64,000 nt of DNA from Novosphingobium sp. (GCF_020852455.1 NZ_JADZAT010000017.1:39200-103199), one strand, 5' to 3'. Positions 8,792-18,105 are shown, counted from the first letter of the stretch. A program made the numbers and translations. The notes: a model not told the origin generated them from the letters alone.

Positions 8792-9241
8792 TTACGACGA
8801 TCGCACTTCCTTCGCCACGGCATCTAGCACGCCGTTGACGAACTTGGCCTCGCGCGCTTCGAAAAAGGCGTGGGCGACATCAACGTATTCGCTGATCGTG
8901 CTGGCGGTCGGCACGTCGGCACGGGCCATCAGTTCCCAGGCGCCGGCGCGCAGCACCTGGAGCATGGTCTTGTCGAGCCGCTCCAGCTTCCAGCCTTCGG
9001 CCAGCTTGGCATCGAGCAGCGCATCGATCTCGTCGCGGCGCGCGGCGACGCCCTTGACGGTGTCGTCGAAGAAGGCCTGTTCGGCCTCGGCGTACTGGTC
9101 GCCCTCGATCTCTGCGCCAAGCCGGTGGCGGTGGAACTCGTCAATCAGCTGGGCGAGGGCGGTGCCTTCCATCTCAAGCTGGTAGAGCGCCTGGACGGCG
9201 GCGAGCCGCGCGGCGGCGCGGGCCTGGCTTCTGGCCTTCAT
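8792..9241 (-). CDS. nusB: Transcription antitermination factor NusB
   Basis: At 149 residues this is the usual alphaproteobacterial NusB length. The N-terminal SQARAAARLAAVQALYQLE motif and the C-terminal RADVPTASTISEYVDVAHAF segment are diagnostic of the all-helical NusB fold. NusB binds boxA RNA with NusE to support rRNA antitermination. Its start overlaps the hisD stop by 4 bp (ATGA), which puts it in the hisG-hisD-nusB transcript. Confidence 0.96.
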   Translation of the reverse strand: MKARSQARAAARLAAVQALYQLEMEGTALAQLIDEFHRHRLGAEIEGDQYAEAEQAFFDDTVKGVAARRDEIDALLDAKLAEGWKLERLDKTMLQVLRAGAWELMARADVPTASTISEYVDVAHAFFEAREAKFVNGVLDAVAKEVRSS

Positions 9242-10530
9242 ATTCCTAGTCTCACTTCGATCGAGCGGGCGTGGGCCTGCAGGCCTTCAGCTTCGGCCAG
9301 CTCGATCGCGGCCGGGCCGATGGCCTTCAGCGCCGCTTCGTCAAGCTGAATGAAGCTGGTGCGTTTCATGAAATCGAGTACCGACAGACCCGAAGAAAAC
9401 CGCGCGCGGCGCCCCGTGGGCAGCACGTGGTTGGGCCCGGCGACATAGTCACCGACCGCTTCGGGGGTCATCCGGCCCAGGAAGACCGAGCCGGCGTGGC
9501 GGATCTGCTTGAACAGTGCCTCGGGCTTATCGGTGGCGATCTGGACATGTTCGGCGGCCAGCGCATTTGCCAGCGCCGGGGCTTCATCAAGGCTCGCCAC
9601 CTCGATGATCGTGCCGTGGGTGTTCCAGCTTTCGTTCGCGACCCGCGCGGTTGGCAGCATGGCCAGCTCCACCCCGATCCGGTCGGCCACCACATCGGCG
9701 AACAGCGGATCGTCGGTGATCAGGATCGACTGGGCGGAGGGATCGTGTTCGGCCTGGCTCAGCAGGTCGGCCGCAGTCCACTCGGGATCGTTCTGGCCAT
9801 CGGCGATCAGCAGGATCTCGCTGGGCCCGGCGACCATGTCGATTCCGACCACGCCGTAAAGCTGGCGCTTGGCCTCGGCGACCCAGGCATTGCCGGGGCC
9901 GACCACGACATCGACCGGGCTGATCCGCTGCGTGCCATAGGCCAGCGCCGCCACGGCCTGGGCCCCGCCGATCCGCCAGATTTCGTCCACGCCGGCCAGG
10001 TGCGCGGCGGCCATGACCAGCGGGTTGAGCGCGCCCTTGGGGGTGGGGGTGACCACCACCAGTCGCTCGACCCCGGCAACCTTGGCCGGGATAGCGTTCA
10101 TCAACAGTGACGAAGGGTAGGCCGCGCGGCCGCCCGGGACATAGAGCCCGGCGGCATCGACCGGGCGCCATTTGGCCCCCATGCGGACGCCCAGTTCGTC
10201 GGTTTCGTCGCGGTTCTTGGGAACCTGCTTTTCGTGAAAGGCGCGGATCCGCTGGGCGGCCAGTTCCAGCGCGGCGCGCAGGTCGGGCTTGAGCGCGTCG
10301 AAGGCTTCGCGGCAGGCTTCCTTCGACACCTGCCAGTCACTGTCCTGCGCCAGCGCATACTGGTCCCAGCGCGAGGTCATTTCGACCAGCGCTGCATCGC
10401 CGCGGTTCTTGACGTCGCTCAGGATCACCTGGACGTCGCGGGCCAGGTTTTCATCGCTTTCGCGCCGGTCGGCGACCAGCCGGCGGAAGGCTTGCTCAAA
10501 GCCCGGATCACGGGTGTTGAGGCGCAGCAT
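9238..10530 (-). CDS. hisD: Histidinol dehydrogenase
   Basis: This 430-residue enzyme carries out the last two steps of histidine synthesis, the NAD-dependent oxidation of L-histidinol to L-histidine, with a zinc cofactor. Visible family segments are YVPGGRAAYPSSLLMNAIPA, GPGNAWVAEAKRQLYG, AGPSEILLIAD, LSQAEHDPSAQS and GPNHVLPT, which include the conserved His/Gln metal-ligand regions. The start overlaps the hisG stop by one base (TGATG), which indicates translational coupling. Confidence 0.97.
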   Translation of the reverse strand: MLRLNTRDPGFEQAFRRLVADRRESDENLARDVQVILSDVKNRGDAALVEMTSRWDQYALAQDSDWQVSKEACREAFDALKPDLRAALELAAQRIRAFHEKQVPKNRDETDELGVRMGAKWRPVDAAGLYVPGGRAAYPSSLLMNAIPAKVAGVERLVVVTPTPKGALNPLVMAAAHLAGVDEIWRIGGAQAVAALAYGTQRISPVDVVVGPGNAWVAEAKRQLYGVVGIDMVAGPSEILLIADGQNDPEWTAADLLSQAEHDPSAQSILITDDPLFADVVADRIGVELAMLPTARVANESWNTHGTIIEVASLDEAPALANALAAEHVQIATDKPEALFKQIRHAGSVFLGRMTPEAVGDYVAGPNHVLPTGRRARFSSGLSVLDFMKRTSFIQLDEAALKAIGPAAIELAEAEGLQAHARSIEVRLGI

Positions 10531-11186
10531 CAGGCTGCTTCCCGCTTTGCGACCAGCGCGCGGAACCGCTCGACCAGTGCGGCGACCCGTTCGTCGGTCT
10601 TGAGCGCGGCGCGGTTGACGATCAGCCGGGCCGAGATTTGCAGGATCGTTGCGGTCTCGACCAGGCCGTTGTCCTTGAGCGTCTGGCCCGAGGAAACCAG
10701 GTCAACGATCCGGCTGGCGAGGCCCAGCCCGGGGGCCAGTTCCATCGCGCCGTTGAGCTTTACGACCTCGGCCTGCACGCCCTGTGCCTCGAAGTGCCTG
10801 CGGGTGAGGTTTGGGTACTTGCTGGCCACCCGCAAGTGACTGTTGTGGGCCTGTTGTGTGACGCTGTCGTGTGGCTCTGCGACCGACAGACGGCAGTGGC
10901 CGATGTCCAGATCGACCGGTGCGTAGAGGTCGGGATAGCCGAATTCCTCGACCACATCGGACCCGACAATCCCCGCCTGCGCCGCACCGTGGGCCACGAA
11001 AGTCGCCACATCGAACGCCCGGACGCGGATGATCCGGATCTCCGATCCTTCGCAACCGAATGAAAGTGAACGGTTTTTCTTGTCGTGAAAGGCAGCCTCG
11101 GGAACCACTCCGGCGCGCGCCATCAGCGGCAGCGCCTCGTCGAGGATACGGCCCTTGGGCACGGCAAAGGTCAGCGGCTTGGCCAT
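10530..11186 (-). CDS. hisG: ATP phosphoribosyltransferase, short (HisZ-dependent) form
   Basis: The 218-residue protein is the short HisG type, which lacks the C-terminal His-feedback domain and needs the HisZ regulatory subunit. It catalyses the first step of histidine synthesis, from ATP and PRPP to phosphoribosyl-ATP. The N-terminal [22 protein letters not shown] segment and the [10 protein letters not shown] and [13 protein letters not shown] motifs are diagnostic. hisZ is not in the window, so the partner is encoded elsewhere. hisG leads the hisG-hisD-nusB unit from a 121-bp divergent intergenic region. Confidence 0.95.
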   Translation of the reverse strand: MAKPLTFAVPKGRILDEALPLMARAGVVPEAAFHDKKNRSLSFGCEGSEIRIIRVRAFDVATFVAHGAAQAGIVGSDVVEEFGYPDLYAPVDLDIGHCRLSVAEPHDSVTQQAHNSHLRVASKYPNLTRRHFEAQGVQAEVVKLNGAMELAPGLGLASRIVDLVSSGQTLKDNGLVETATILQISARLIVNRAALKTDERVAALVERFRALVAKREAA

Positions 11187-11243
11187 CGGCTGCGGCCCTT
11201 ACGGCGCGGGGGCCAAAAGGGCAAGAAGCCAAGCGGATTTCTC

Positions 11244-11259
11244 TTGTGCAATGCAGCAA
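11244..11259. promoter_or_regulatory. Possible PhaR-type operator between hisG and the DUF2332 gene
   Basis: TTGTGCAATGCAGCAA is an imperfect dyad close to the CTGC-N3-GCAG type sites bound by the polyhydroxyalkanoate regulator PhaR in alphaproteobacteria. It lies 49 bp upstream of the DUF2332 start. The match is from memory of the motif and was not scored. Confidence 0.3.
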
Positions 11260-11307
11260 AGAGGCGCAGCCTGTTCGCATCTGCAACAATAAGCAGGAGA
11301 ACACGCG

Positions 11308-12405
11308 ATGGCGGAGAACTACCAGTTTATCGACATAAATGCGACCGGTCCGGGCATCATAGCCGCAGCCTTCGACAACCAGGTGGCCTATTGCACCGCA
11401 TCCGGCGCCACGGTGACCGCACGAATTTGTGCTGCACTGCGGGATCTGATCGAAGCGGGTGAGGGCGGCGCGGTGCTCGACCGAGTGCGCAACTGGTCTG
11501 GTCCACCGCTTGCCGATGCCCTGCCGCTGCGCCTGGCAGGGGGGCTCCATGCGCTGCACCTCAAGGGCACTCAACCGTCACTTGGATGTATCTACAATGA
11601 CACTCAAGGGGCGGACGACGCACAGATCGTCGCCAGTGCACTGCACACCCACGAGACCGAGCTGCTGCCCTGGCTTGATAGCCCGCCACAAACCAACGAA
11701 GCCGGGCGTTCGGCCAACTTCATTGCTGCAATGCTGTGGCTGGCCGACAAGGGACTGCCCGCCCGGTTCGAATGCCTTGAGATCGGATCGAGCGCCGGAA
11801 TCAACCTGATGCTCGATCGCTATCACTACAATCTGGGCGGGACCGAGGTTGGGCCAGATCCCGGTGCGATGCGGTTCAAGCCCGAATGGCAGGGCGATGC
11901 CCCGCCGCGCCATGCGATCGAGCTCACCTCAACCAAAGGCTGCGATGTCGCTCCGGTCGATCTGACCGATCCGGACGAGGCCCTGCGGCTCAGGGCCTAT
12001 ATCTGGCCCGAACACACGGTGCGGTTCGAGCGGATGGAGGCCGCGATTGCCGAAGCGAAGAAACGCCCGCCCGATCTGGTGCAGATGAACGCCGCCGATT
12101 TCATCGAGGCCGAGCTAGCCAAGCCTCAAACACCCGGAACCACCCGAATGCTGATGCATTCGATCGTCTGGCAATATGTGCCGGAAGAACAGCAGGCGCG
12201 GGTGACTGCGGCGATGGAAGCGGCGGGGGCCAGGGCGACACCCGACCAGCCGCTTGCCTGGGTCGCGCTGGAAGCCAACCGGGTGCTGCACATCCACGAA
12301 ATGGTGGTGCGCTACTGGCCCGGCGGCGAGGCGGGCGTGGTAGTCACCCGGGCGCATCCGCATGGCGCGTGGATCGGCTGGGGCGGCAGCGACCGAATGA
12401 TCTAG
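11308..12405 (+). CDS. DUF2332 family protein
   Basis: The 365-residue protein matches DUF2332 (COG4427), whose function is unknown. Recognisable parts are the N-terminal SPPLADALPLRLAGGLHALHL-like region, the FECLEIGSSAGINLMLDRY motif, which looks like a methyltransferase-style glycine loop, and the C-terminal HGAWIGWGG. It has a GGAG ribosome-binding site. Its stop codon overlaps the LtrA stop on the other strand in a shared CTAG. There is no signal peptide, so it is probably cytoplasmic. Confidence 0.85.
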   Translation: MAENYQFIDINATGPGIIAAAFDNQVAYCTASGATVTARICAALRDLIEAGEGGAVLDRVRNWSGPPLADALPLRLAGGLHALHLKGTQPSLGCIYNDTQGADDAQIVASALHTHETELLPWLDSPPQTNEAGRSANFIAAMLWLADKGLPARFECLEIGSSAGINLMLDRYHYNLGGTEVGPDPGAMRFKPEWQGDAPPRHAIELTSTKGCDVAPVDLTDPDEALRLRAYIWPEHTVRFERMEAAIAEAKKRPPDLVQMNAADFIEAELAKPQTPGTTRMLMHSIVWQYVPEEQQARVTAAMEAAGARATPDQPLAWVALEANRVLHIHEMVVRYWPGGEAGVVVTRAHPHGAWIGWGGSDRMI

Positions 12406-13751
12406 CGCCCCTTGGCCACTTCGCGTGCCAGCCGCTTGTCGCGCCGCCGCTCCAGCTCGCGGCGCATCGCGCGGCCCAGCCACCAGTTGCGGCGCTCCAT
12501 GCGTTCCAGCCAGCCGCCGTTGAAGCTGCCCCATTCCCACACCGCGATCACCGCAAAGATCGCCACCAGCGCAGCAAAGAAGATCAGGCCAGGCGGATGC
12601 GCCAGCCAGCCCCACAGGGCCAGCGGGACCAGTGCATAGAGGCCATAGGCATGGCTGGCCGGGAACCACGGGTTGCCGCTGGAAATCCGCTTGAAGCCGG
12701 CCAGTCCGCCCAGGAACAGTACAGTGCCGCCGATCACGATCGCCAGCAGGTCGAGGTGCAGGGGCTCATGCGGATGGGCCAGCACCAGTTCGTCGGCTAC
12801 CGCCAGCACGATGATCCCGGCTACGATCGGGATGTGCCAATAGGTGAACGCCTGCCGCCCAACCAGGCCGGGCAGGCTGTGGCTCTCGATATGCCGGGCT
12901 CCGCGCTTGGCGCCCATGTCGAAATAGAGCCACCACATCATGAACGAGCTGACGAAGGCCATGACCAGCGCAGCATCAAGCCAGCTCTGCGACCGGGCCG
13001 CCGAATAGGTCGCTCCAGTGATCACCAGCCCTTCGCCCAGCGCGATGATGATGAACAGGCTGCAGCGTTCGGCCATGTGCGCGCCCGAAATGATCCAGTC
13101 TGCCGGACTTGAACGGCCCAGCCCCGGATAGCGCAGGAACACCATCGGCGCGGTATATTCGATTGCCAGCGCAGCCAGCCACAGTCCCAATTGCCAGCCA
13201 GGCTCGCCGATCAGCGCGCCGCCCAGCCAGAATGGCGCGGCGGTCAGGAACCAGGCAGCGGCCCGGATCATGTTGCGTCCGCGGCCCGGATCCTCGCGCT
13301 CCATCGCCCAGGCCACGAACAGGCAGCGGCCAACCTGCAAGGTCACATAGGCGGCCGCGAACAACAACGCACCGGCGCCGAACCCCTGCGGTATCGCCGC
13401 CGCCATGGCCAGGCTGAGCAGCATCAGCACCCCCAGCAGCAGGCGCACCTCGACCTTGTCAGGATCGATCCAGTTGGTGGCCCAGGTGGTCCACATCCAG
13501 GCCCACCAGACCGCACCGAACAGCACCGCAGTGCGCAGCGCCCCCAGCGGGGTCAGCTCGGCGATCAGGTAATGCGAAAGCTGAGTGATCGCGAAGACGA
13601 ACACCAGGTCGAAGAACAGTTCAAGGTTGGTGACCGGGGCATGTCCGCCACCATGGTTGCGCAGCAACGAGCGGCGCTGGCGCGCTTCGGCGGCGGCCAG
13701 CGCCGCGCCGATCCCGCCGTGCGGTCGCCCGGGTTCACTCGGTCCGGCCAA
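12402..13751 (-). CDS. LtrA-family (low temperature requirement A) membrane protein
   Basis: The N-terminal motif LELFFDLVFVFAITQLSHYL and the WAWMWTTWATNWIDPD segment identify the LtrA family, which has about 12 membrane helices and no settled biochemical role. A second signature, EYTAPMVFLRYPG and HMAERCSLFIIIALGEG, is also present. The reading frame is open up to 13826, but the upstream hydrolase gene ends at 13735. I therefore place the start at the TTG at 13751; a later TTG is possible. It closes the bolA-pirin-SDR-hydrolase run. Confidence 0.82.
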   Translation of the reverse strand: MAGPSEPGRPHGGIGAALAAAEARQRRSLLRNHGGGHAPVTNLELFFDLVFVFAITQLSHYLIAELTPLGALRTAVLFGAVWWAWMWTTWATNWIDPDKVEVRLLLGVLMLLSLAMAAAIPQGFGAGALLFAAAYVTLQVGRCLFVAWAMEREDPGRGRNMIRAAAWFLTAAPFWLGGALIGEPGWQLGLWLAALAIEYTAPMVFLRYPGLGRSSPADWIISGAHMAERCSLFIIIALGEGLVITGATYSAARSQSWLDAALVMAFVSSFMMWWLYFDMGAKRGARHIESHSLPGLVGRQAFTYWHIPIVAGIIVLAVADELVLAHPHEPLHLDLLAIVIGGTVLFLGGLAGFKRISSGNPWFPASHAYGLYALVPLALWGWLAHPPGLIFFAALVAIFAVIAVWEWGSFNGGWLERMERRNWWLGRAMRRELERRRDKRLAREVAKGR

Positions 13752-14643
13752 GGAACTCGTCCAGCGCCGCGTTGACCGCGCCCGGTGCCTCCCACGGCAC
13801 GAAGTGGCCGCAGTCCGGCACTTCAACCAGCGTCATGTTGGGCACCATGTCCGCCAGGCCATCAAGGTTTTCAGGCGGCAGGGCCAGGTCTTCCAGCGCC
13901 CAGATCACCAGTGTCGGGATGGTCAGCGGCGGCAGCACCGGGGGTGCCTTGTCGGCCGGCATTTCATAGGGTTCATCCATCGCCGGGACATAGAGCGGGC
14001 TGGCACGGTACCAGTTGATCATCGCGAAGGCGGCGTCGCGATTTTCCCACTCGCGGGTCAGCTGCTCCCGTTCGGCGGGCTCTATCTTGTCCTCGCCCAT
14101 TTCGCGGCCTTCGAAGCCCTTCATCAGCATCCCGGCCAGACCGAAATCGCGGATCAGCTGGTCATTCGCCACATCGCGGAAAACGCGCATGTACTGGCTC
14201 GATTCGCGCTGGTGGCGGTTGGTCCAGACCAGCCGCGAAAAGCCGACCGGGTGCGGAGCATTGGCAATCACCGCCCGCGTCACCCGCCCGTTCAACTGGC
14301 CCATCAGGGCCGTGCCCCAGGCAATCGCGCCGCCCCAATCGTGCCCGACTATCGTGAACGTGCCCACACCCAGCGCATCGGCCAGCTGGAACACATCACC
14401 GATCAGCTTGTCCGGGGTATAGCTCGCGACATCCTGCGGCTTCGACGATCCGCGATAGCCGCGCTGGTCAGGCGCAATGCAGCGATAGCGGCCAGACAGG
14501 TGCGCGATCTGGTGGCGCCAGGTGCGGTGGCTTTCGGGAAAGCCGTGCAGGAAGATCAGCGCCGGAGCATCACGCGGCCCCGCATCGACCACGTCGAGTT
14601 CGATTCCACTGGCCAGCGTTATGCGGGTCTGCGCCATGCTCAT
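13735..14643 (-). CDS. Alpha/beta hydrolase, epoxide-hydrolase-like
   Basis: The 302-residue protein has the oxyanion motif HGFPESHRTW (33-42), DQRGYRGSSKP and the nucleophile elbow GHDWGG. Asp102 sits where serine hydrolases have Ser. An aspartate nucleophile is the mark of epoxide hydrolases and haloalkane/fluoroacetate dehalogenases. The catalytic His lies in DCGHFVPWE near 280. HGFPE favours epoxide hydrolase. The start overlaps the SDR stop by 4 bp. Confidence 0.88.
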   Translation of the reverse strand: MSMAQTRITLASGIELDVVDAGPRDAPALIFLHGFPESHRTWRHQIAHLSGRYRCIAPDQRGYRGSSKPQDVASYTPDKLIGDVFQLADALGVGTFTIVGHDWGGAIAWGTALMGQLNGRVTRAVIANAPHPVGFSRLVWTNRHQRESSQYMRVFRDVANDQLIRDFGLAGMLMKGFEGREMGEDKIEPAEREQLTREWENRDAAFAMINWYRASPLYVPAMDEPYEMPADKAPPVLPPLTIPTLVIWALEDLALPPENLDGLADMVPNMTLVEVPDCGHFVPWEAPGAVNAALDEFLGRTE

Positions 14644-15476
14644 TGCTCGCGGACCCCCATCTGGGCGGCATAGCCCGATTGGAACATCGCGATCATCTGG
14701 TCGATCAGCGCTTCGGGGGTGCGGCGGGCTTCGCCGATCATTTTTTCAGTCGGCGCATCGGCGATCATCACTTCTCGCTGGCCTTCATCGATCATCCCGA
14801 TCATCCGCTGTGCGAAATCGTCGGGATCGATCCCGTTGTCGATCGCCTTGTCGCTTTCGCCGCGGCGGCCCCCATCGGCGGTGATCGCATTGCGCGAAAC
14901 ATCGGTGCGGATTGATCCCGGGGTGACCCCGATCACGGTGATGTTGTGCGGGCTCAATTCCAGCCGCAGCGCGTCGGCATAGCCGATCAGCCCGTGCTTG
15001 GCCGCGCAATAGGCGGTGCGCAGCGGCGAGCCGATCTTGCCCGCCAGGCTGGAGATCATGATGATCTGCCCGGTCTTGCGCCCGGCCATCCGCTTGACCA
15101 GCGCCTGGGTCAGGCAGATCGGACCCAGCAGGTCGATGTCGATCATCTTCTGGTAAACCGCGAAATCGGTGTCGATCGCCAGGCTGCGCTGGCTGATCCC
15201 GGCATTGTTGACCAGCACGTCGATCCCGCCGCTCCAGTCCCAGGCCTGGTCGGCGGCGGCTTGCGCAGCGGCAAAGTCGGCGGTGTCGAACGGCAGGATC
15301 AGGTGATCGACGCCGCAGGCCGCCGCCACCTCGTCCAGCGCCGCGTGGTTGCGGCCGGAAAGGATCAGTCGCGCCCCGCGTTTGGCATAGGCCCGCGCCA
15401 GCGCCGCGCCGATTCCCGATGAAGCGCCGGTAATCCAGACTGCCTTGCCTGCGTAATCCATGGTCATGCTCTCCAC
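14640..15476 (-). CDS. SDR family NAD(P)-dependent oxidoreductase
   Basis: This classical short-chain dehydrogenase of 278 residues has the Rossmann motif TGASSGIG near residue 16, NNAGISQ in the middle and the catalytic Ser plus YCAAK (YxxxK) segment with MISSLAGK before it. The substrate is unknown. A second ATG five codons downstream (MDYAGK) is an alternative start. It overlaps the hydrolase gene by 4 bp and follows pirin by 9 bp, so these are likely co-transcribed. Confidence 0.9.
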   Translation of the reverse strand: MESMTMDYAGKAVWITGASSGIGAALARAYAKRGARLILSGRNHAALDEVAAACGVDHLILPFDTADFAAAQAAADQAWDWSGGIDVLVNNAGISQRSLAIDTDFAVYQKMIDIDLLGPICLTQALVKRMAGRKTGQIIMISSLAGKIGSPLRTAYCAAKHGLIGYADALRLELSPHNITVIGVTPGSIRTDVSRNAITADGGRRGESDKAIDNGIDPDDFAQRMIGMIDEGQREVMIADAPTEKMIGEARRTPEALIDQMIAMFQSGYAAQMGVREQ

Positions 15477-15485
15477 TTGTCTCGT

Positions 15486-16334
15486 CTAGTTGTCCGGATC
15501 GCCGGGAACCGGCGGAAACTTTCCGTCCTGCCAGTCACGGGTCCACTGGCGGATCCGCTCGGGCGAGGATGAAACGAAATTCCACCAGATGTAGCGCGGC
15601 GTGTAAAGCGGCTCTCCGCCCAGCAGCATCACCCGCCCGCCATGATCGGAGGTCAGTCGCAACTGGTCGCCCGCGTCCAGCAGGTTGAGGTCATAGGGGC
15701 GCAAGGGCTGGCCATCCAGGCTCGCCCCGCCGTTGACCAGCATCACCGCGCGTTCGGTGGCATCGGGGTTGATCGGGATTTCCCCGCCCGGCTCCAGCGC
15801 GATATCGGCATAGATCGTTGGCGCATGGCAGGTGGTTGCGGCGCGCATCCCCCACAGCGTTCCCATGATCACGGTGGCGCGGGCCCCGCGCTCCTCGATC
15901 ACCGGCAGATCGGCAACCTGTTCGAAGGCCGGGTGCATGTCTTCCAGTTCGTCGGGCAAGGCCAGCCAGGTCTGTATGCCCCAGACCCGCTGGCGCTGGC
16001 CGTGCAGGTCTTCGGGGCTGCGTTCGGAATGGGTGATGCCCTTGCCGGCGGTCATCAGATTGACCTGCCCCGGGCGGATCAGCGCGCTGGTGCCCAGGCT
16101 GTCACGGTGGTGGATCGCGCCGTCGAACAGCCAGGTCACCGTGGACAGGCCGGCGTGCGGATGCGGGGTGATCGCCATGCCTGATCCGGCGATAAATTCG
16201 GCCGGGCCGAACTGGTCAACGAAGATAAACGGCCCGACCATGCCCACCCCCGGTGCGGGCAGGGCGCGGCGCACGTACATCCCGCCAAGGTCATGCTGGA
16301 CTGGTGTGACCGTGCGCAGGATCGCGCCGCTCAT
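15486..16334 (-). CDS. Pirin family protein
   Basis: This 282-residue bicupin has the pirin metal-binding pattern: PHPHAGLSTVTWLFDGAIHHRDSLG and ITHSERSP in the N-terminal cupin. Pirins are Fe-binding cytoplasmic proteins; some have quercetinase activity and others bind regulators. Here the C-terminal part contains LLGGEPLYTPRYIWWNFVSS, a common pirin ending. The start overlaps the bolA stop by 4 bp. Confidence 0.93.
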   Translation of the reverse strand: MSGAILRTVTPVQHDLGGMYVRRALPAPGVGMVGPFIFVDQFGPAEFIAGSGMAITPHPHAGLSTVTWLFDGAIHHRDSLGTSALIRPGQVNLMTAGKGITHSERSPEDLHGQRQRVWGIQTWLALPDELEDMHPAFEQVADLPVIEERGARATVIMGTLWGMRAATTCHAPTIYADIALEPGGEIPINPDATERAVMLVNGGASLDGQPLRPYDLNLLDAGDQLRLTSDHGGRVMLLGGEPLYTPRYIWWNFVSSSPERIRQWTRDWQDGKFPPVPGDPDN

Positions 16335-16603
16335 TCGCCCGGGGCCCGCGCCTTGACCGCCAGGGCGTGGACCCGCTGGCCCGGGATGTCGCCCAGCGCG
16401 CGGTTGACCATGCGCTGGCGTTCCAGCCGCGAAACCCCGGTAAAGGCCGCGCTTTCGATCTCGACCGTGAAGTGGCTTTCGCCCGATCCGTCATCGCCGG
16501 CATGGCCGTGGTGGCGGGCACTGTCGTTGATCACGGCCAGGCTGGTTGGGGCGAAGGCGGCGCGAAGCAGCGCTTCGATTTCAGAGGCGATTGTTCCGGT
16601 CAT
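16331..16603 (-). CDS. BolA family protein
   Basis: I start this at the ATG at 16603 (90 residues) because the open frame upstream to 16741 is low-complexity and overlaps the divergent J-domain gene. The HFTVEIESAAFTGVSRLERQ and VHALAVKA segments match the BolA fold. BolA proteins work with monothiol glutaredoxins in Fe-S handling. In alphaproteobacteria bolA is commonly next to a J-domain gene, and that is the case here (divergent, 38 bp apart). Confidence 0.92.
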   Translation of the reverse strand: MTGTIASEIEALLRAAFAPTSLAVINDSARHHGHAGDDGSGESHFTVEIESAAFTGVSRLERQRMVNRALGDIPGQRVHALAVKARAPGE

Positions 16604-16641
16604 GCCTTCCCTTCTAGCCGAACTGGCGGCATGGGGAAGCG

Positions 16642-17220
16642 GTGAAGCAGGATCGATTTCATGGCCGGGTGCGGGATGCGCGGCGCCCCTGCGAATGGCC
16701 GGGCTGCCCCGCGCCGGGGGAGTTTCGCGCGCCTGGTTCAAACGGCGCCAGTTTTGATGGGCCGGGCCAATACCGCTGGTTCTGCCTCGATCATGTCCGC
16801 GAATTCAACGCCGGCTACGACTGGTTCGAGGGGATGAGCGCCGAAGAGATCATGGCCGCGCAGAACCCGATCCACGGCTGGGACCGGCAGACGCGGGCCT
16901 TTTCGCCCACCGCCGGGATCGATGCCGCGCCGCGCTGGGCCGATTTCAAGGATCCCTTGGAAGCGATCAGCGGCCGGGCGCGGGCCCGGCGTCCGGTCAG
17001 CCGCGCCGATGGCAAGGTGTTCACCCCCGACGAACGCCGCGCGCTCGAAGTGCTGGGACTGGAGATTGAGGCCGACCGCAAGGCGCTGCGCAAGCGCTAC
17101 AGCGAACTGGTCCACGCGCTGCATCCCGATCGCAACGGCGGTGACCGATCGAGCGAAAAGCGGCTGCAGGCGGTGGTCGAGGCCTACCAGCTGCTCAGGA
17201 AGGCCGCGGCGTTCGCCTGA
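16642..17220 (+). CDS. J-domain (DnaJ-like) protein with N-terminal Cys-rich segment
   Basis: The 192-residue protein starts at a GTG. The N-terminal half (about 15-60) carries CEWPGC and a later FCLDHVREFN, four Cys/His positions that could bind a metal. The C-terminal half (about 130-190) is a J-domain with the LHPDRNGGD motif (HPD intact), so it should stimulate an Hsp70 ATPase. This architecture is typical of alphaproteobacterial proteins encoded between bolA and cobS. In this window cobS lies 7.2 kb further on. The 3' end overlaps the convergent membrane-protein gene by 26 bp. Confidence 0.9.
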   Translation: MKQDRFHGRVRDARRPCEWPGCPAPGEFRAPGSNGASFDGPGQYRWFCLDHVREFNAGYDWFEGMSAEEIMAAQNPIHGWDRQTRAFSPTAGIDAAPRWADFKDPLEAISGRARARRPVSRADGKVFTPDERRALEVLGLEIEADRKALRKRYSELVHALHPDRNGGDRSSEKRLQAVVEAYQLLRKAAAFA

Positions 17221-17650
17221 CCAGGTAGAAGATCGGCAGGCCAACGAAGAACACGTGCGGGAACAGGCCGAGCGCCAGCTTGACCCGGTCCGGGTTAGGG
17301 AAGGGCGCGCCGAAGCGCAGGTGGAGCACGATCCCGTACATCACCGCGTAGAGGATCAGGCCATAGAGCGTGCCGGCCTTCCACGGCGCGACTTCGCCCA
17401 GCATGGTCTGCCGCGCCAGCCAGATCCCCACTGCGATCATCACGGCCATGATTGCGAAGTGGACGGCAAGGCCGGTGAGGCTACCGGCCAGGCCCCAGCC
17501 ATCGGCGCCTGCACCAAACGGCCCGGCAGCGACCCCGCGCCACATCGCGGCGACATCGCCGTTGCCGCGCAGCAGCGTCAGTGCGCTGGCGTAGAGTGCG
17601 TCAAGCGTGCCGCACAGCAGCCACAGCTGCATGAACAGCCGACGCAACAT
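17195..17650 (-). CDS. Small polytopic membrane protein of unknown function
   Basis: The 151-residue protein has about four hydrophobic segments (roughly 5-25, 55-80, 90-112 and 125-143) and no family I recognise. It is the last gene of the ten-gene TetR-led run, with a 1-bp gap after the SRPBCC gene. That supports it being expressed with that group. The end overlaps the J-domain gene on the other strand. Confidence 0.7.
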   Translation of the reverse strand: MLRRLFMQLWLLCGTLDALYASALTLLRGNGDVAAMWRGVAAGPFGAGADGWGLAGSLTGLAVHFAIMAVMIAVGIWLARQTMLGEVAPWKAGTLYGLILYAVMYGIVLHLRFGAPFPNPDRVKLALGLFPHVFFVGLPIFYLVRRTPRPS

Positions 17651-17651
17651 C

Positions 17652-18092
17652 TCAGCCTGCCTCGCACAGCGCCTTGAACTGGTCGGCCATGATCCCCCAG
17701 CCTTCGTCGAAACCCATTTCGCGATGGTGCGCCATCGTTTCGGGTGTCCAGTGTCGGGCGCGGCCCGTATAGCGCGTGCCGGTGCCTTCGGGTGCGATTT
17801 CCCAGATGCCCAGCATGAAGGGGCCTGCGGGCTGCAAATCGCCCTCGATCGCGTCCGTCACGGCGATCCGGCGGCCTTCGTCCCATGCCAGGATAAACCC
17901 GGGATGCTCGTTCTTTTCTCCGTTGGGGCCATGCATCGTGGTGTGGGTCTTGCCACCCGGCTTGCGCTCACCCCAGTTGACCTCGGCCCGCCACGGCTTC
18001 GGGCACCACCACTCGTTGGTGCGCTCGGTCATCACCTGCCAGACTTTGTCCGGTGCGGCATCGATCAGGCGGGTAACGGAAAGCTCGTACAT
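17652..18092 (-). CDS. SRPBCC (AHSA1/START-like) domain protein
   Basis: I place the start at ATG 18092 (146 residues, MYELSVTRL) because the open frame upstream is the shadow of the GST gene. The fold signature is the N-terminal RLIDAAPDKVWQVMTE, then WEIAPEGTGTRYTGRARH and a C-terminal helix with GWGIMADQF. These helix-grip proteins bind hydrophobic ligands; AHSA1-like bacterial members are frequent in VOC/GST clusters such as this one. Confidence 0.88.
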   Translation of the reverse strand: MYELSVTRLIDAAPDKVWQVMTERTNEWWCPKPWRAEVNWGERKPGGKTHTTMHGPNGEKNEHPGFILAWDEGRRIAVTDAIEGDLQPAGPFMLGIWEIAPEGTGTRYTGRARHWTPETMAHHREMGFDEGWGIMADQFKALCEAG

Positions 18093-18105
18093 TCTTGGTC
18101 CTCTC

